Both the position numbers and the translations under genes were made by a program. This document shows positions 1-7,706 of a stretch of DNA of 26,311 nt, in pieces; the first letter of the stretch is position 1, and each line of letters opens with the position of its first letter. Source of the DNA: a virus; IMG/VR virus record IMGVR_UViG_3300031521_000314, positions 1-26,311 of that record; one strand, given 5' to 3'. The notes beneath the pieces were generated by a model. It was not told where the DNA came from and made no database searches. It was given only the letters and a program-made list of their open reading frames with translations.

Positions 1-987
1 GGTAAAGTTAAGCATGGTACGGTTATGTATTGCCCTGCACACAACAACCCTAAGACTAAGAAATTAGATAGTAGTGGAAACCCTATCTTAGATCAAAGTG
101 GTAATCCTATCTATGTGATTACTCCATGTCCTTTATGCGCAAAGTATAAAACTTTGATTGCTAGACAAGATCAATCTTTAAAGGGTATTAAAAAGGAAAA
201 TATGACTGCTTCACAATTAGAAATTAAAGCTAAGAATGATGCAATCTATAAAGAAGCCATCAAATGGGAAGCTAAGAAATACTACATTGTTCGTGGCGTT
301 GATAAAGGCGCTGAAAAAGACGGTGTTAAGTTCTGGAGGTTCAAACACAACTACAAAAATCAAGGTACTCTTGATAAATTGTTACCTATTTTACAAGAAT
401 TTGTAGAAGTAAATCAAGCAGATTTCTCTTCACCAGTTAACGGTACTGATTTGAGTATTATTATGACCGACAGTGAATTCAATGGTCACGTTTACAAAAC
501 AATTTCAGCTATCACTTATCGTGGCAAATCAGCTTTGCATCAGGATAGAGATATCGCACAATCATGGTTAGATGATAATACTACATGGAGAGAAGTATTT
601 CTTCCTAAGAAAGCACCTAACGTTACTCCACACGAATATCTTGAAATGGTTGTAAACGGTGTTAATCCTTATTGGGATGATATTGATGCAACAAACAAAC
701 ATTGGGTATTCCCCGGTCGTCCCGATCTTGAGGAAGCAGCAAATAATCGTACACGTAATCTTGATGCAGATGAAGATGAAAACTTTGAACAAGCATCTGA
801 CCTTGATGTAGATGAAGACTATGTTACACCACGTGTAACCATTAGTAACATCAAACCATCAGACGTTGGAAAGTTTGAAGACGACTCAACAGATATTGAA
901 ACTGAGGTTAAGAAAGATTCTGAACCAGAAACTTTTCCAGAGCCAACAAGATCAAGTAAAAAAGATTATAGTGATTTGCCATTTTAA
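1..987 (+). CDS. gp32-like single-stranded DNA-binding protein (5' end outside the window)
   Basis: The reading frame is open from base 1, so the ATG at 25 is probably internal and the true start lies upstream. Two cysteine/histidine pairs, CPAH and CPLC, about 28 residues apart, match the zinc-binding region in the core of T4 gp32. The region between them carries a short repeat (SSGNPI / QSGNPI). The C-terminal third is acidic and low in complexity and ends in DYSDLPF, like the acidic tail that SSB proteins use to recruit partners (E. coli SSB ends DDDIPF). The expected role is to coat single-stranded DNA at the phage replication fork and work with the recombinase and helicase encoded just downstream. 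An intrinsic terminator follows. Family assignment rests on the zinc motif, the tail and the neighbours. Confidence 0.82.
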   Translation, partial: GKVKHGTVMYCPAHNNPKTKKLDSSGNPILDQSGNPIYVITPCPLCAKYKTLIARQDQSLKGIKKENMTASQLEIKAKNDAIYKEAIKWEAKKYYIVRGVDKGAEKDGVKFWRFKHNYKNQGTLDKLLPILQEFVEVNQADFSSPVNGTDLSIIMTDSEFNGHVYKTISAITYRGKSALHQDRDIAQSWLDDNTTWREVFLPKKAPNVTPHEYLEMVVNGVNPYWDDIDATNKHWVFPGRPDLEEAANNRTRNLDADEDENFEQASDLDVDEDYVTPRVTISNIKPSDVGKFEDDSTDIETEVKKDSEPETFPEPTRSSKKDYSDLPF

Positions 988-1013
988 TATGGCGAAAAAA
1001 TAACGGATGATAA

Positions 1014-1046
1014 GGGGAAACAGTATTAATTGTTTCCCCTTTATTT
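1014..1046 (+). terminator. Intrinsic terminator after the ssDNA-binding protein gene
   Basis: A 9-bp perfect stem, GGGGAAACA (1014-1022) with TGTTTCCCC (1031-1039), closes an 8-nt loop and runs into TTTATTT. It separates the ssDNA-binding protein gene from the recombinase gene. Confidence 0.85.
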
Positions 1047-1071
1047 CCAATAAGTTTTATGTTAAAGATTA

Positions 1072-2220
1072 ATGGCTAAGAAAATTGACGATGTGCCTGT
1101 AAATAATAAGGCACGTGTACCTGCAAAAAAGGAAGAAAATATAGTAAATGATGGACGTGTACCAACAACGAAAAAGAAATTTGGTTTAGAAGACTTTAAG
1201 AAAAAAATAGGTGCTGAGGATATTCCAGATAAACCATTAGTATGGATTCCAATTGATTCTGCAATGGAGGATGTTACAGGCTTACCCGGTTTTCCTAAGG
1301 GATATATAAGTACTTGTTGTGGATATTCAAATACTGGAAAATCAACAGCTATTTGTATGGGTATTGTTAATGCTCAAAAAATGGGATTACTTCCAATTAT
1401 TATTGATTTAGAAAATAATCTAAGCAAATATAGATTAAGCATAATGGGATTCGATTGGGATGGTGATTATATTATCATTGATAATGAATATCTGTTAACA
1501 AATTTTGGTAAAGTTGCTGATAAAAATAGAAATTATGCCTCAATTGAAGATTTAAGTGCTTGTATTAAATTTTTTTTAAAAGAACAGGAGTTAGGAAACA
1601 TTCAATATGAATTTGTATTCGCAATCGATTCTATTGGCACATTAAATTGCAATAAAACAATTAATGCTGCTGAGAAAAACGAAGTTGATAGCAACTTTTG
1701 GAATGCTGGTTCGTATGAGAAAGAATTCATGTATTTATTTAATGATGTAATACCTAACAGTAGAAAAGTAAACAAGCTATATACCAATACGGTTATAGCT
1801 GTTCAAAAAATAGGTAGAGATGCAATGAATAATGCAATAACCATGAAAGGTGGTCGTATGTGGGAATATGTTCCAAGGCTGCAATATTATTTTGGTGGCA
1901 TTTTAACTAAGGGTGTTAAAAGAATTACAGCTGTATCTAAAAAACGTGAAATATCATACGGAGTATCAGTAAAATTAAATGTATTGAAAAATCAAATTGA
2001 TGGTCCTCTAGGTGGTATCTCAATGGAAGGAACTGTAATATCAGTACCCCATGGCTTTGTATCACCAGAAGGGGTTGAAGAATATAAGAAGAAAAATATA
2101 TTATATTTTCGTAATTTATTTGGTAACGACGAATTAAGCGTTGATGATATCACTACTGGCGAGCGAATCGAAGGTAATGATGGTAAATTATTGCACGATT
2201 TTATTGAGAAATCAGAATAA
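1072..2220 (+). CDS. uvsX: UvsX/RecA-type recombinase
   Basis: This is the phage strand-exchange protein expected to form filaments on single-stranded DNA and drive recombination-dependent replication. Walker A is GYSNTGKST (residues 84-92). IIIDLEN (110-116) fits the RecA position of the catalytic glutamate, and FVFAIDSIGTL (181-191) is Walker B with the RecA-style IDS. The length, 382 aa, is close to T4 UvsX. The first 50 residues are lysine-rich and look like a flexible extension. The ATG at 1072 is the first after the upstream terminator and has no Shine-Dalgarno, as for most genes here. It lies 9 nt before the GIY-YIG gene, which has probably inserted between uvsX and the exonuclease gene. 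RecA-fold assignment is firm; the UvsX name relies on the T4-like neighbours. Confidence 0.9.
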   Translation: MAKKIDDVPVNNKARVPAKKEENIVNDGRVPTTKKKFGLEDFKKKIGAEDIPDKPLVWIPIDSAMEDVTGLPGFPKGYISTCCGYSNTGKSTAICMGIVNAQKMGLLPIIIDLENNLSKYRLSIMGFDWDGDYIIIDNEYLLTNFGKVADKNRNYASIEDLSACIKFFLKEQELGNIQYEFVFAIDSIGTLNCNKTINAAEKNEVDSNFWNAGSYEKEFMYLFNDVIPNSRKVNKLYTNTVIAVQKIGRDAMNNAITMKGGRMWEYVPRLQYYFGGILTKGVKRITAVSKKREISYGVSVKLNVLKNQIDGPLGGISMEGTVISVPHGFVSPEGVEEYKKKNILYFRNLFGNDELSVDDITTGERIEGNDGKLLHDFIEKSE

Positions 2221-2229
2221 AATTATAGT

Positions 2230-2967
2230 ATGGAAACATATATTAATAATTTCGATAGATATATTTATGTTTATGAGTTTTGTGATAACCACGCATATGT
2301 TGGATTAACATATAACGGATCAAGTCGTAATAAGAATCATTTAAACATAGAAAATTTGAGCAATATAACATCAGTTGGTAAACATATTTTAAGAACAGGA
2401 ATTAATCCTGTTCTTAAAATATTAACAGATAGTGTTGAAGTTAAAGAAGCAATTAAACTAGAAAAATATTACGTTGAAAAATATTCTGAAAATGGTTGGC
2501 TTATGCTCAATATAATTGAGGCTGGTGGTATTGGTGGCAATAAATTCAAGTGGTCTAAGGAATTGTGTAAAGTTGAAGCAATTAAGTATAATGCAAGAGA
2601 AGAATTTAAGCAAGGTAATTCACGTGCCTACTATGCAGCAGTAAGACATAAATGGATTGATGAAATTTGTCAATATATGCTAAAATTTAAAAAAAATAAG
2701 TGCTATTGGACTTATGAAAGGTGTAAAGCTGATGCATCAATTTATAACGATAGAACAGAATATAATAAACTTTCCCATAGTTCATATTATGCTGCGTTAA
2801 GACATAGATGGATTAGTGAAATATGTCAGCACATGAATACATTAAAGAAACCTAATGAATATTGGACTAAAGAAAAATGTATTGCTGAAGCAAGTAAATA
2901 TATAACAAAAATGGATTTTAAAAAAAAATCTAGTGGTGCATATAATGCCGTTATAAAAAATGGATGA
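2230..2967 (+). CDS. GIY-YIG endonuclease, cut short by in-frame UGA
   Basis: The N-terminal domain has the GIY-YIG signature (YVY at 13-15, YVG at 23-25), a downstream arginine (R33), a candidate catalytic Glu (E78) and the closing LN...GG (N94 onward). It is followed by ~52-residue repeats of the form W-x4-C-x2-(E/D)A...AY-x7-W-I-x-(E/D)-I-C. Each repeat has two tryptophans exactly 34 residues apart (108/142, 160/194). In the third repeat the second tryptophan position (212+34=246) is a UGA codon at 2965-2967, and the frame continues past it into a fourth repeat. It is therefore a point-mutated or read-through gene rather than a naturally short one. Its likely role is a free-standing homing endonuclease whose repeats bind DNA. 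It sits between uvsX and the exonuclease gene. Confidence 0.82.
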   Translation: METYINNFDRYIYVYEFCDNHAYVGLTYNGSSRNKNHLNIENLSNITSVGKHILRTGINPVLKILTDSVEVKEAIKLEKYYVEKYSENGWLMLNIIEAGGIGGNKFKWSKELCKVEAIKYNAREEFKQGNSRAYYAAVRHKWIDEICQYMLKFKKNKCYWTYERCKADASIYNDRTEYNKLSHSSYYAALRHRWISEICQHMNTLKKPNEYWTKEKCIAEASKYITKMDFKKKSSGAYNAVIKNG

Positions 2968-3165
2968 ATTGGCGATATTCCCCAATACGAAGCAGAAAAG
3001 AAACCATCTGGTTACTGGAATAAAAAAAGATGCATGGAAGAGGCAATGAAATTCTCAAGTCGTAAAGAATTTGGCGTTAAATCTAGTAGTGCGTATTGCT
3101 CAAGTCGTATAAATAAATGGCTTGATGATGTATGTCAACATATGAAACAAAAACATGGAAACTAG
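2968..3165 (+). pseudogene. Continuation of the GIY-YIG endonuclease gene beyond the UGA
   Basis: Same frame as the preceding gene, open for 65 codons to a TAG at 3163-3165. It encodes the end of repeat 3 and a complete repeat 4, with C, AY and W at the repeat positions and its two tryptophans again 34 residues apart. The TAG overlaps the start of the exonuclease gene (ATG at 3155) by 11 nt, as expected for the original end of a compactly placed gene. It is expressed only if the UGA is read through or decoded as Trp. Confidence 0.8.
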
Positions 3166-4204
3166 AACACTATTGGTTGATTCATCCAATTTATTTCAAA
3201 GGTCATTGCATGGTGCTAAGGATGTTTATACAACGTTTGGACATTTTGGTGGCGTTTATCAATTTCTAACAACATTACGTATGTTGATTAAAAAACATAT
3301 GATCAATAAAGTTGTATTAGTGTGGGATGGTGAAAATGGAGGTATTCATCGCCATTTAATTGATAAAGAATATAAAGCGAATCGCAAACATAAGGAATGG
3401 TATATGAAGATTCAACTAACCGATGCTGAAATACGTAGAGAAAGAGATAAAGAACGATCAGTACTAAAGCAGAAGTGTAGAATAAAAGAATATTGCGAAA
3501 ATCTCTTCTGTAGACAGATAGAAGTTAATGATATAGAGGCGGATGATTTAATTGCAGCGTATTGTTTAAAGTATAACAACAAAGAAGAAATATTTTTATA
3601 TTCAAATGATAGAGACTTTGCACAGTTATTAGACTTGAATATTACCATATTATTCCCCAATATTAATCAACCAGTAACGAAAACAAATTACATCATGCAT
3701 TTCAATCATCACTACAAAAATGCATTAACAATGAAGATAATTTGTGGTGATGATGCCGATAATATAGCTGGTATAGAAGGAATTGGTGAGAAAATCTTAT
3801 TAAGAGAATTTCCAGATTTAAGTTTTAAATATGTGTCAGTAAGGGAAATATGTGAAAAAGCTAGCATTATCAATGAAGAAAGACTATTGACTAAGAAGAA
3901 GCCATTGAAATCATTGGAAAACCTATTAAATAATGTCGATAGATTAAAAACTAATTTCCTATTAACCAATCTACGTGAACCCATGCTCAATGAACAGGCA
4001 GAAGAAGAATTGATTCAGTTAGAACTACCATTAGACCCCACAGAGAGAAGTAGTAAAGAATTATATTATATGATCATCGATGATGAATTCTTAAAAGTAT
4101 ATGGGAGTACATTTGTACAGTATGTAGAACCATTCTACACAGTGATAATGAAGGAGAAGGAATCATATTCAAAGTTTATGAAAAAAAGCAAAAAATCTTT
4201 ATAA
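3155..4204 (+). CDS. rnh: 5'-3' exonuclease / RNase H of the FEN family
   Basis: A 349-aa member of the PIN-like 5'-3' exonuclease group that includes T4 RNase H and the exonuclease domain of Pol I. Its expected role is removal of RNA primers and flaps from lagging-strand fragments. Acidic metal-binding residues lie in order: LLVDSSN (D9), VLVWDGE (D58), NDIEADDL (E128, D130, D131), SNDRDF (D152, D154) and GDDADN (199-203). The helix-3-turn-helix DNA-binding motif follows as IAGIEGIGEK (204-213). The C-terminal ~130 residues are lysine-rich. The start overlaps the end of the extended endonuclease frame. Together with the recombinase and helicase it belongs to the T4-like replication module. 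Confidence 0.88.
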   Translation: METRTLLVDSSNLFQRSLHGAKDVYTTFGHFGGVYQFLTTLRMLIKKHMINKVVLVWDGENGGIHRHLIDKEYKANRKHKEWYMKIQLTDAEIRRERDKERSVLKQKCRIKEYCENLFCRQIEVNDIEADDLIAAYCLKYNNKEEIFLYSNDRDFAQLLDLNITILFPNINQPVTKTNYIMHFNHHYKNALTMKIICGDDADNIAGIEGIGEKILLREFPDLSFKYVSVREICEKASIINEERLLTKKKPLKSLENLLNNVDRLKTNFLLTNLREPMLNEQAEEELIQLELPLDPTERSSKELYYMIIDDEFLKVYGSTFVQYVEPFYTVIMKEKESYSKFMKKSKKSL

Positions 4205-4210
4205 AAAACC

Positions 4211-4241
4211 TTTCCTTTTTAATATATTCTATATATATTTG
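4211..4241 (+). promoter_or_regulatory. Possible Bacteroidetes-type promoter
   Basis: TATATTTG at 4234-4241 fits the Bacteroidetes -7 consensus TAnnTTTG. TTTC at 4211-4214 is a poor match to the -33 TTTG box, 19 nt upstream. It lies 35 nt before the next gene, in the only gap between the exonuclease and helicase genes besides the inverted repeat. The weak -33 box keeps this tentative. Confidence 0.4.
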
Positions 4242-4275
4242 TAGTAGTTATTAACAATATAATTTATAACCCAAA

Positions 4276-4917
4276 ATGACTGAAAAAGAATACAACAACG
4301 AATTTAAATTTACCTTGCACCAAGAAGATGTTTTATTGTGTGAAACAGCATTTGATGCTGATCAGTTCAATCCTTTTACCCGATACTCTATAGACATCAG
4401 AGGGATTCTTCCACGTGCTATAACAAAACTACAAAAAACATTATCTAAACGAAGTTACGACACTAATTTTGAAGTAGGTCGTGAAGACCCTACCGATGAA
4501 AGTTCTCCACAAGTAGCCTATGAGCTATTTCAGTATCACCAAAAATCCATAAGTAGCTATCCACAAGAATATAAATGTGGCATGAGATATATTCCACAAC
4601 CAATCGTTCAGCAAATTGAAGATAAAACAATCAGGGGTGTTGAATGTAAAATTGGATTTTATATAAATGATAAGCCGATTGTTGAAAGAGTATTCTATGT
4701 TGATGGCTTCAATCCAGTTGCCAGATGGTCAGTGGATATTGTAGATGCAGTAACTGATATTTGCAATAATATCTATTTACAAATTAAAAGGAGTGATGTT
4801 AAAAACATGTGGGATGATTATAATTTAATTAATCAAATGGGATTAACCATTACTCAAATCAGAGAACTTACATTAAGTAAGAGAGAAGAATATATAAGGA
4901 AACTTAGGAAATATTAA
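4276..4917 (+). CDS. Unknown 213-aa protein with an internal duplication
   Basis: I do not recognise the family. The protein contains two related segments, residues 22-57 and 137-171. Both share the pattern E-x2-F-x2-D-x-FNP-x2-R-(Y/W)-S-(I/V)-DI followed by a helix-like stretch, so a domain of about 40 residues has probably been duplicated and separated by a spacer. No signal peptide or membrane segment is visible. The C-terminus is basic and probably helical (SKREEYIRKLRKY). It lies between two replication genes, so a replication accessory role such as a helicase loader is possible, but nothing in the sequence shows it. Confidence 0.7.
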   Translation: MTEKEYNNEFKFTLHQEDVLLCETAFDADQFNPFTRYSIDIRGILPRAITKLQKTLSKRSYDTNFEVGREDPTDESSPQVAYELFQYHQKSISSYPQEYKCGMRYIPQPIVQQIEDKTIRGVECKIGFYINDKPIVERVFYVDGFNPVARWSVDIVDAVTDICNNIYLQIKRSDVKNMWDDYNLINQMGLTITQIRELTLSKREEYIRKLRKY

Positions 4918-4925
4918 GTTTAAAT

Positions 4926-5000
4926 AGGTGATTGTTAGTTTGTTATAGTAAGAATTGAAATCTTATTAGTAGAGTCATATCTTCAAACTAACAATCACTT
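4926..5000 (+). repeat. Long inverted repeat with a nested hairpin upstream of the helicase gene
   Basis: GTGATTGTTAGTTTG (4928-4942) is perfectly complementary to CAAACTAACAATCAC (4984-4998). One G.T and one A-T pair extend it to about 17 bp. Inside the 41-nt loop, TAAGA and TCTTA form a second small hairpin around ATTGAAA. No T-run follows, so it is not an ordinary terminator. It could be a regulatory RNA structure in the helicase leader or a DNA cruciform. Confidence 0.75.
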
Positions 5001-5035
5001 ATAATCATATTGTATAATGTCACATACTTACATAA

Positions 5036-7489
5036 ATGAGTGAAGTAGTTGAACAAACATTAACCGCATATCTAGGTGTACAGTTTCAGGAAAAATTGAT
5101 GTGGCAACTACTTGTTGAACCTGATTTTGCTGAAAAAGCATTACCTGAATTAGCTGTTGAGTATTTTGATGACCTGAATTTGAAAAGGCTTTTCATTATT
5201 ATAATGGAATATTATAATGAATTTGGAAAAGTACCTAATTTACAAAATTTTAGTATTCATCAGGCAATCAATAAGTTTAAGAGAGCAAATAACATAATTG
5301 AAGAAGAATCGTTATTTGAAATCATTAAGCGTATTGAGTTATGGAACGAAATGATCATCAATAAGAAAAAAGTATATGATGGTGATGAAGTTCAAAAGGA
5401 TGCAAATGCTTTCATTAAACAGCAGGAATTTCGTAAGATTGGCGAATATATTGTCGAGAAAACGAAAACTGGCGAAATGAAAAGCAAATATACTATTAGT
5501 TATATTGAAGAACGTTTTCAAAAAGCACAACATATTGGGGAAGCCGATGATGATAGCGAAGAATTAATAGATCATCCAGAAAGAGCATTACGATTAGAAT
5601 TTAGGCAGACAATTGCTACTGGTATCGAAGTAATTGATGGATTAACTGGCGGTGGTCTAGGTAAAGGTGAAGTAGGGATAATATTAAGCCCAACAGGGGT
5701 GGGCAAAAGTACCAGTTTAACTAAAATTGCTAATACTGCATATGAAGACTGTAAAAATGTAGCCCAAATTATTTTCGAAGATACTAAAGATCAAATTAAG
5801 CGTAAACATTATACAATTTGGTCGGGCATTGCATTGAGTAAACTCGATGATAATCTTGAATTAGCTTTGGAAAGAGTTAATAAAAAGATTGATGAAGTAC
5901 GTGGTAAAGGCAGACTTGTAATTAAAAAGTTCAGTGATGATAACACCACAATTCAAGATATCCGTAACTGGATGATTTCTTATGAGAAAAAATATGGATT
6001 TAAGTTTGATATTTTAGTGCTAGATTATCTTGACTGTTTAGAATCTCATAAAAAAGCACAAGACAGAAATGAATCTGAACTTGTAATTATTAAAGGATTT
6101 TTAAAACTAGCATCTGATTTCGATATACCATGTTGGTCTGCATTACAATCAAATCGATGTATTGAGGTTAATTCAATTGTTACTTTAAAAAGTAATGGTG
6201 ATTGTAAAATTGGTAGTGTTAATATTGGTGACGAAATATTGACCAATAATGGTTATAGGAAAATTACAGAAGTATTTCCAATTACTAAACAACGAACATA
6301 TAAAATAAAGTTAAAAAGTGGCAAAGAAATTATATGTTCAGCTAAACATGAGTTTCCAACGACTGAAAATAAGTTAAAATCTATTAATAGTGGACTATGT
6401 GTTGAAAATAATTTATACTCAAAAAATAGTCAGAATGATTTGATCGAGGATGAAATAATGTCAATTGAATACTATGGTGAAGAAGATACTATTGATATTA
6501 CAGTTGAAGACGAACATATGTTTTTTGCTAATGGCATTTATACCCATAATTCAGGAATTGATTCCGAATTCGTTGAAGCACATCAGCTTGGCGGAAATAT
6601 AAAAAGATTACAGAAATCGCATTTCTTTATGAGTGTAGCTAAAACGCCTGATCAAAAACAAGCACAATTAGCTAATATTCGTATATTAAAGGCTAGATTT
6701 GCAACTGATGGTCAAACATTTACTGATTGTATTTTCAATAATGATACAATGGAAATCAGAATTGAAGATGATAGGTATAAGTCAGCTAAATTAAGTAAAG
6801 GGCAAAAGCATCACGATGAAAAGGATATTGAAAAGCTAGAATCGAGTTTAAATAAAATGCATGTGGCAGCTAGTCAATATGATGAACAATCATCGATCAA
6901 TAAAGCAAATTCATTTACTGTTGGTGATATCGTTACTAATAATATGCTGAATGCATATAAGGAACAGAATGATATTAAAGCCAATGAAAACTTTGATAAG
7001 TCTGAAAGCATTGATGCTGTGGAGGAAATAAATAATTTGTTAAAAGAAGAATCAGGTGGCGTTTCATATGGTATTGATGCACAAGAAGAACTGAATAAAG
7101 CATTACAGTCAGAAGACGATAAAGTAATCTATGGAACAGATGCAGCTAAATCGTCAGCGAAAGCAGTGTTACGTGCAACAGAAGAATCCTATCGTATTGA
7201 GAGAGAATCTAAGGTTTATGCTGATGCAGGAATTCCTATGCCATTAGAAATTCTCAATGAAGAAATTACTAATAGTATTATAAATAATGAAGAATTTGCA
7301 CCGAGAATAGATATTGCAAATCGATATTCTTCAGTGAATCTTGATGAAAACGCTTATGTTCATGTGAAAATTGACATAGATTCTATTGAAAATAGCCTTG
7401 TTGATCCCGATGAAGTAGTACTTGAGCATAAAGATATTCGTGAAATACTTATACAAAAGAGGCAAAATCAGGATGTTATAAATAAATAA
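5036..7489 (+). CDS. Replicative DNA helicase (DnaB/gp41 type) containing a mini-intein
   Basis: The N-terminal ~180 residues resemble the helical collar of DnaB-like helicases. The RecA-type ATPase core starts near residue 195, with Walker A SPTGVGKST (218-226), FEDT after the next strand (247-250), and Walker B ILVLDYLD (326-333). The conserved LQSNR near the DNA-binding/sensor region (370-374) is interrupted by a 131-residue intein (375-505). The helicase sequence resumes at SGIDSEF and runs through HQLGGNIKRLQKSHF. Without the intein the protein would be 686 aa, longer than T4 gp41 (about 475 aa). The excess is a C-terminal extension of over 200 residues, hydrophilic and acidic, with a repeated pattern (SYGIDAQEELNKAL / IYGTDAAKSSAKAVL). 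It should unwind DNA at the phage fork; no primase domain is visible. Confidence 0.88.
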   Translation: MSEVVEQTLTAYLGVQFQEKLMWQLLVEPDFAEKALPELAVEYFDDLNLKRLFIIIMEYYNEFGKVPNLQNFSIHQAINKFKRANNIIEEESLFEIIKRIELWNEMIINKKKVYDGDEVQKDANAFIKQQEFRKIGEYIVEKTKTGEMKSKYTISYIEERFQKAQHIGEADDDSEELIDHPERALRLEFRQTIATGIEVIDGLTGGGLGKGEVGIILSPTGVGKSTSLTKIANTAYEDCKNVAQIIFEDTKDQIKRKHYTIWSGIALSKLDDNLELALERVNKKIDEVRGKGRLVIKKFSDDNTTIQDIRNWMISYEKKYGFKFDILVLDYLDCLESHKKAQDRNESELVIIKGFLKLASDFDIPCWSALQSNRCIEVNSIVTLKSNGDCKIGSVNIGDEILTNNGYRKITEVFPITKQRTYKIKLKSGKEIICSAKHEFPTTENKLKSINSGLCVENNLYSKNSQNDLIEDEIMSIEYYGEEDTIDITVEDEHMFFANGIYTHNSGIDSEFVEAHQLGGNIKRLQKSHFFMSVAKTPDQKQAQLANIRILKARFATDGQTFTDCIFNNDTMEIRIEDDRYKSAKLSKGQKHHDEKDIEKLESSLNKMHVAASQYDEQSSINKANSFTVGDIVTNNMLNAYKEQNDIKANENFDKSESIDAVEEINNLLKEESGGVSYGIDAQEELNKALQSEDDKVIYGTDAAKSSAKAVLRATEESYRIERESKVYADAGIPMPLEILNEEITNSIINNEEFAPRIDIANRYSSVNLDENAYVHVKIDIDSIENSLVDPDEVVLEHKDIREILIQKRQNQDVINK
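6158..6550 (+). other. Mini-intein inside the helicase gene (131 codons)
   Basis: The intein begins with Cys (helicase residue 375), followed by a block-A-like stretch CIEVNSIVTLKSNG. GSVNIGDEILTNNG follows as in Hint domains. The block-B position GKEIICSAKHEF holds the expected His (intein residue 64). The block-F/G end DTIDITVEDEHMFFANG closes with IYTHN. Residues 130-131 are the canonical HN, and the +1 extein residue is Ser. All splicing residues are present and no homing endonuclease domain is inserted. The insertion site is the conserved LQSNR/SG helicase motif, a typical intein target because the position is catalytically important. Confidence 0.92.
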
Positions 7490-7530
7490 TAAATTTTTAT
7501 AGTTTTTTGTAACCTTTTCGATTCTCAAAC

Positions 7531-7539
7531 GTATTTATA
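7531..7539 (+). promoter_or_regulatory. GTATTTATA motif (candidate phage late promoter element)
   Basis: GTATTTATA occurs here at the head of the tRNA locus. The same motif recurs upstream of most tail-module transcription units (12283, 18801, 20951, 23875, 24530, with an ATATTTATAAT variant at 22357). The role is inferred only from position and recurrence. Confidence 0.4.
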
Positions 7540-7576
7540 CTCACAAGAAATATTTTATTTTTATTTTCAAAAACAC

Positions 7577-7607
7577 TTGCAAGATAAAAAAAAACAATAT
7601 ACTTTTG
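7577..7607 (+). promoter_or_regulatory. Bacteroidetes-type promoter of the tRNA locus
   Basis: TTG at 7577-7579 and TACTTTTG at 7600-7607 are separated by 20 nt. This matches the Bacteroidetes vegetative sigma arrangement (TTG or TTTG, about 19-21 nt, then TAnnTTTG). Transcription would start near 7612-7616, about 95 nt ahead of the first tRNA. It suggests the RNA locus can be transcribed by unmodified host polymerase. Confidence 0.6.
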
Positions 7608-7656
7608 TACAGTCTTCGGACAAACGTTCTTTTAACAAGATGAAATAAAAAATAAG

Positions 7657-7694
7657 ATGTGATGATATAGGTGAAAATATATCGCTAATCACAT
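7657..7694 (+). other. Structured RNA leader hairpin
   Basis: ATGTGAT (7657-7663) pairs with ATCACAT (7688-7694). An inner helix of GATATA (7664-7669) with TATATC (7678-7683) carries the loop GGTGAAAA, with a one-sided GCTA bulge. It lies in the predicted transcript 12 nt before the first tRNA. Function unknown. Confidence 0.6.
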
Positions 7695-7706
7695 TTAAAA
7701 TAATAT

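Noticed and set aside
2230-3165. General reassignment of UGA to Trp across this phage
   Set aside because: The long genes use UGG for Trp throughout and contain no other in-frame UGA, and no UCA-anticodon tRNA was found. Only a local read-through or mutation is supported.
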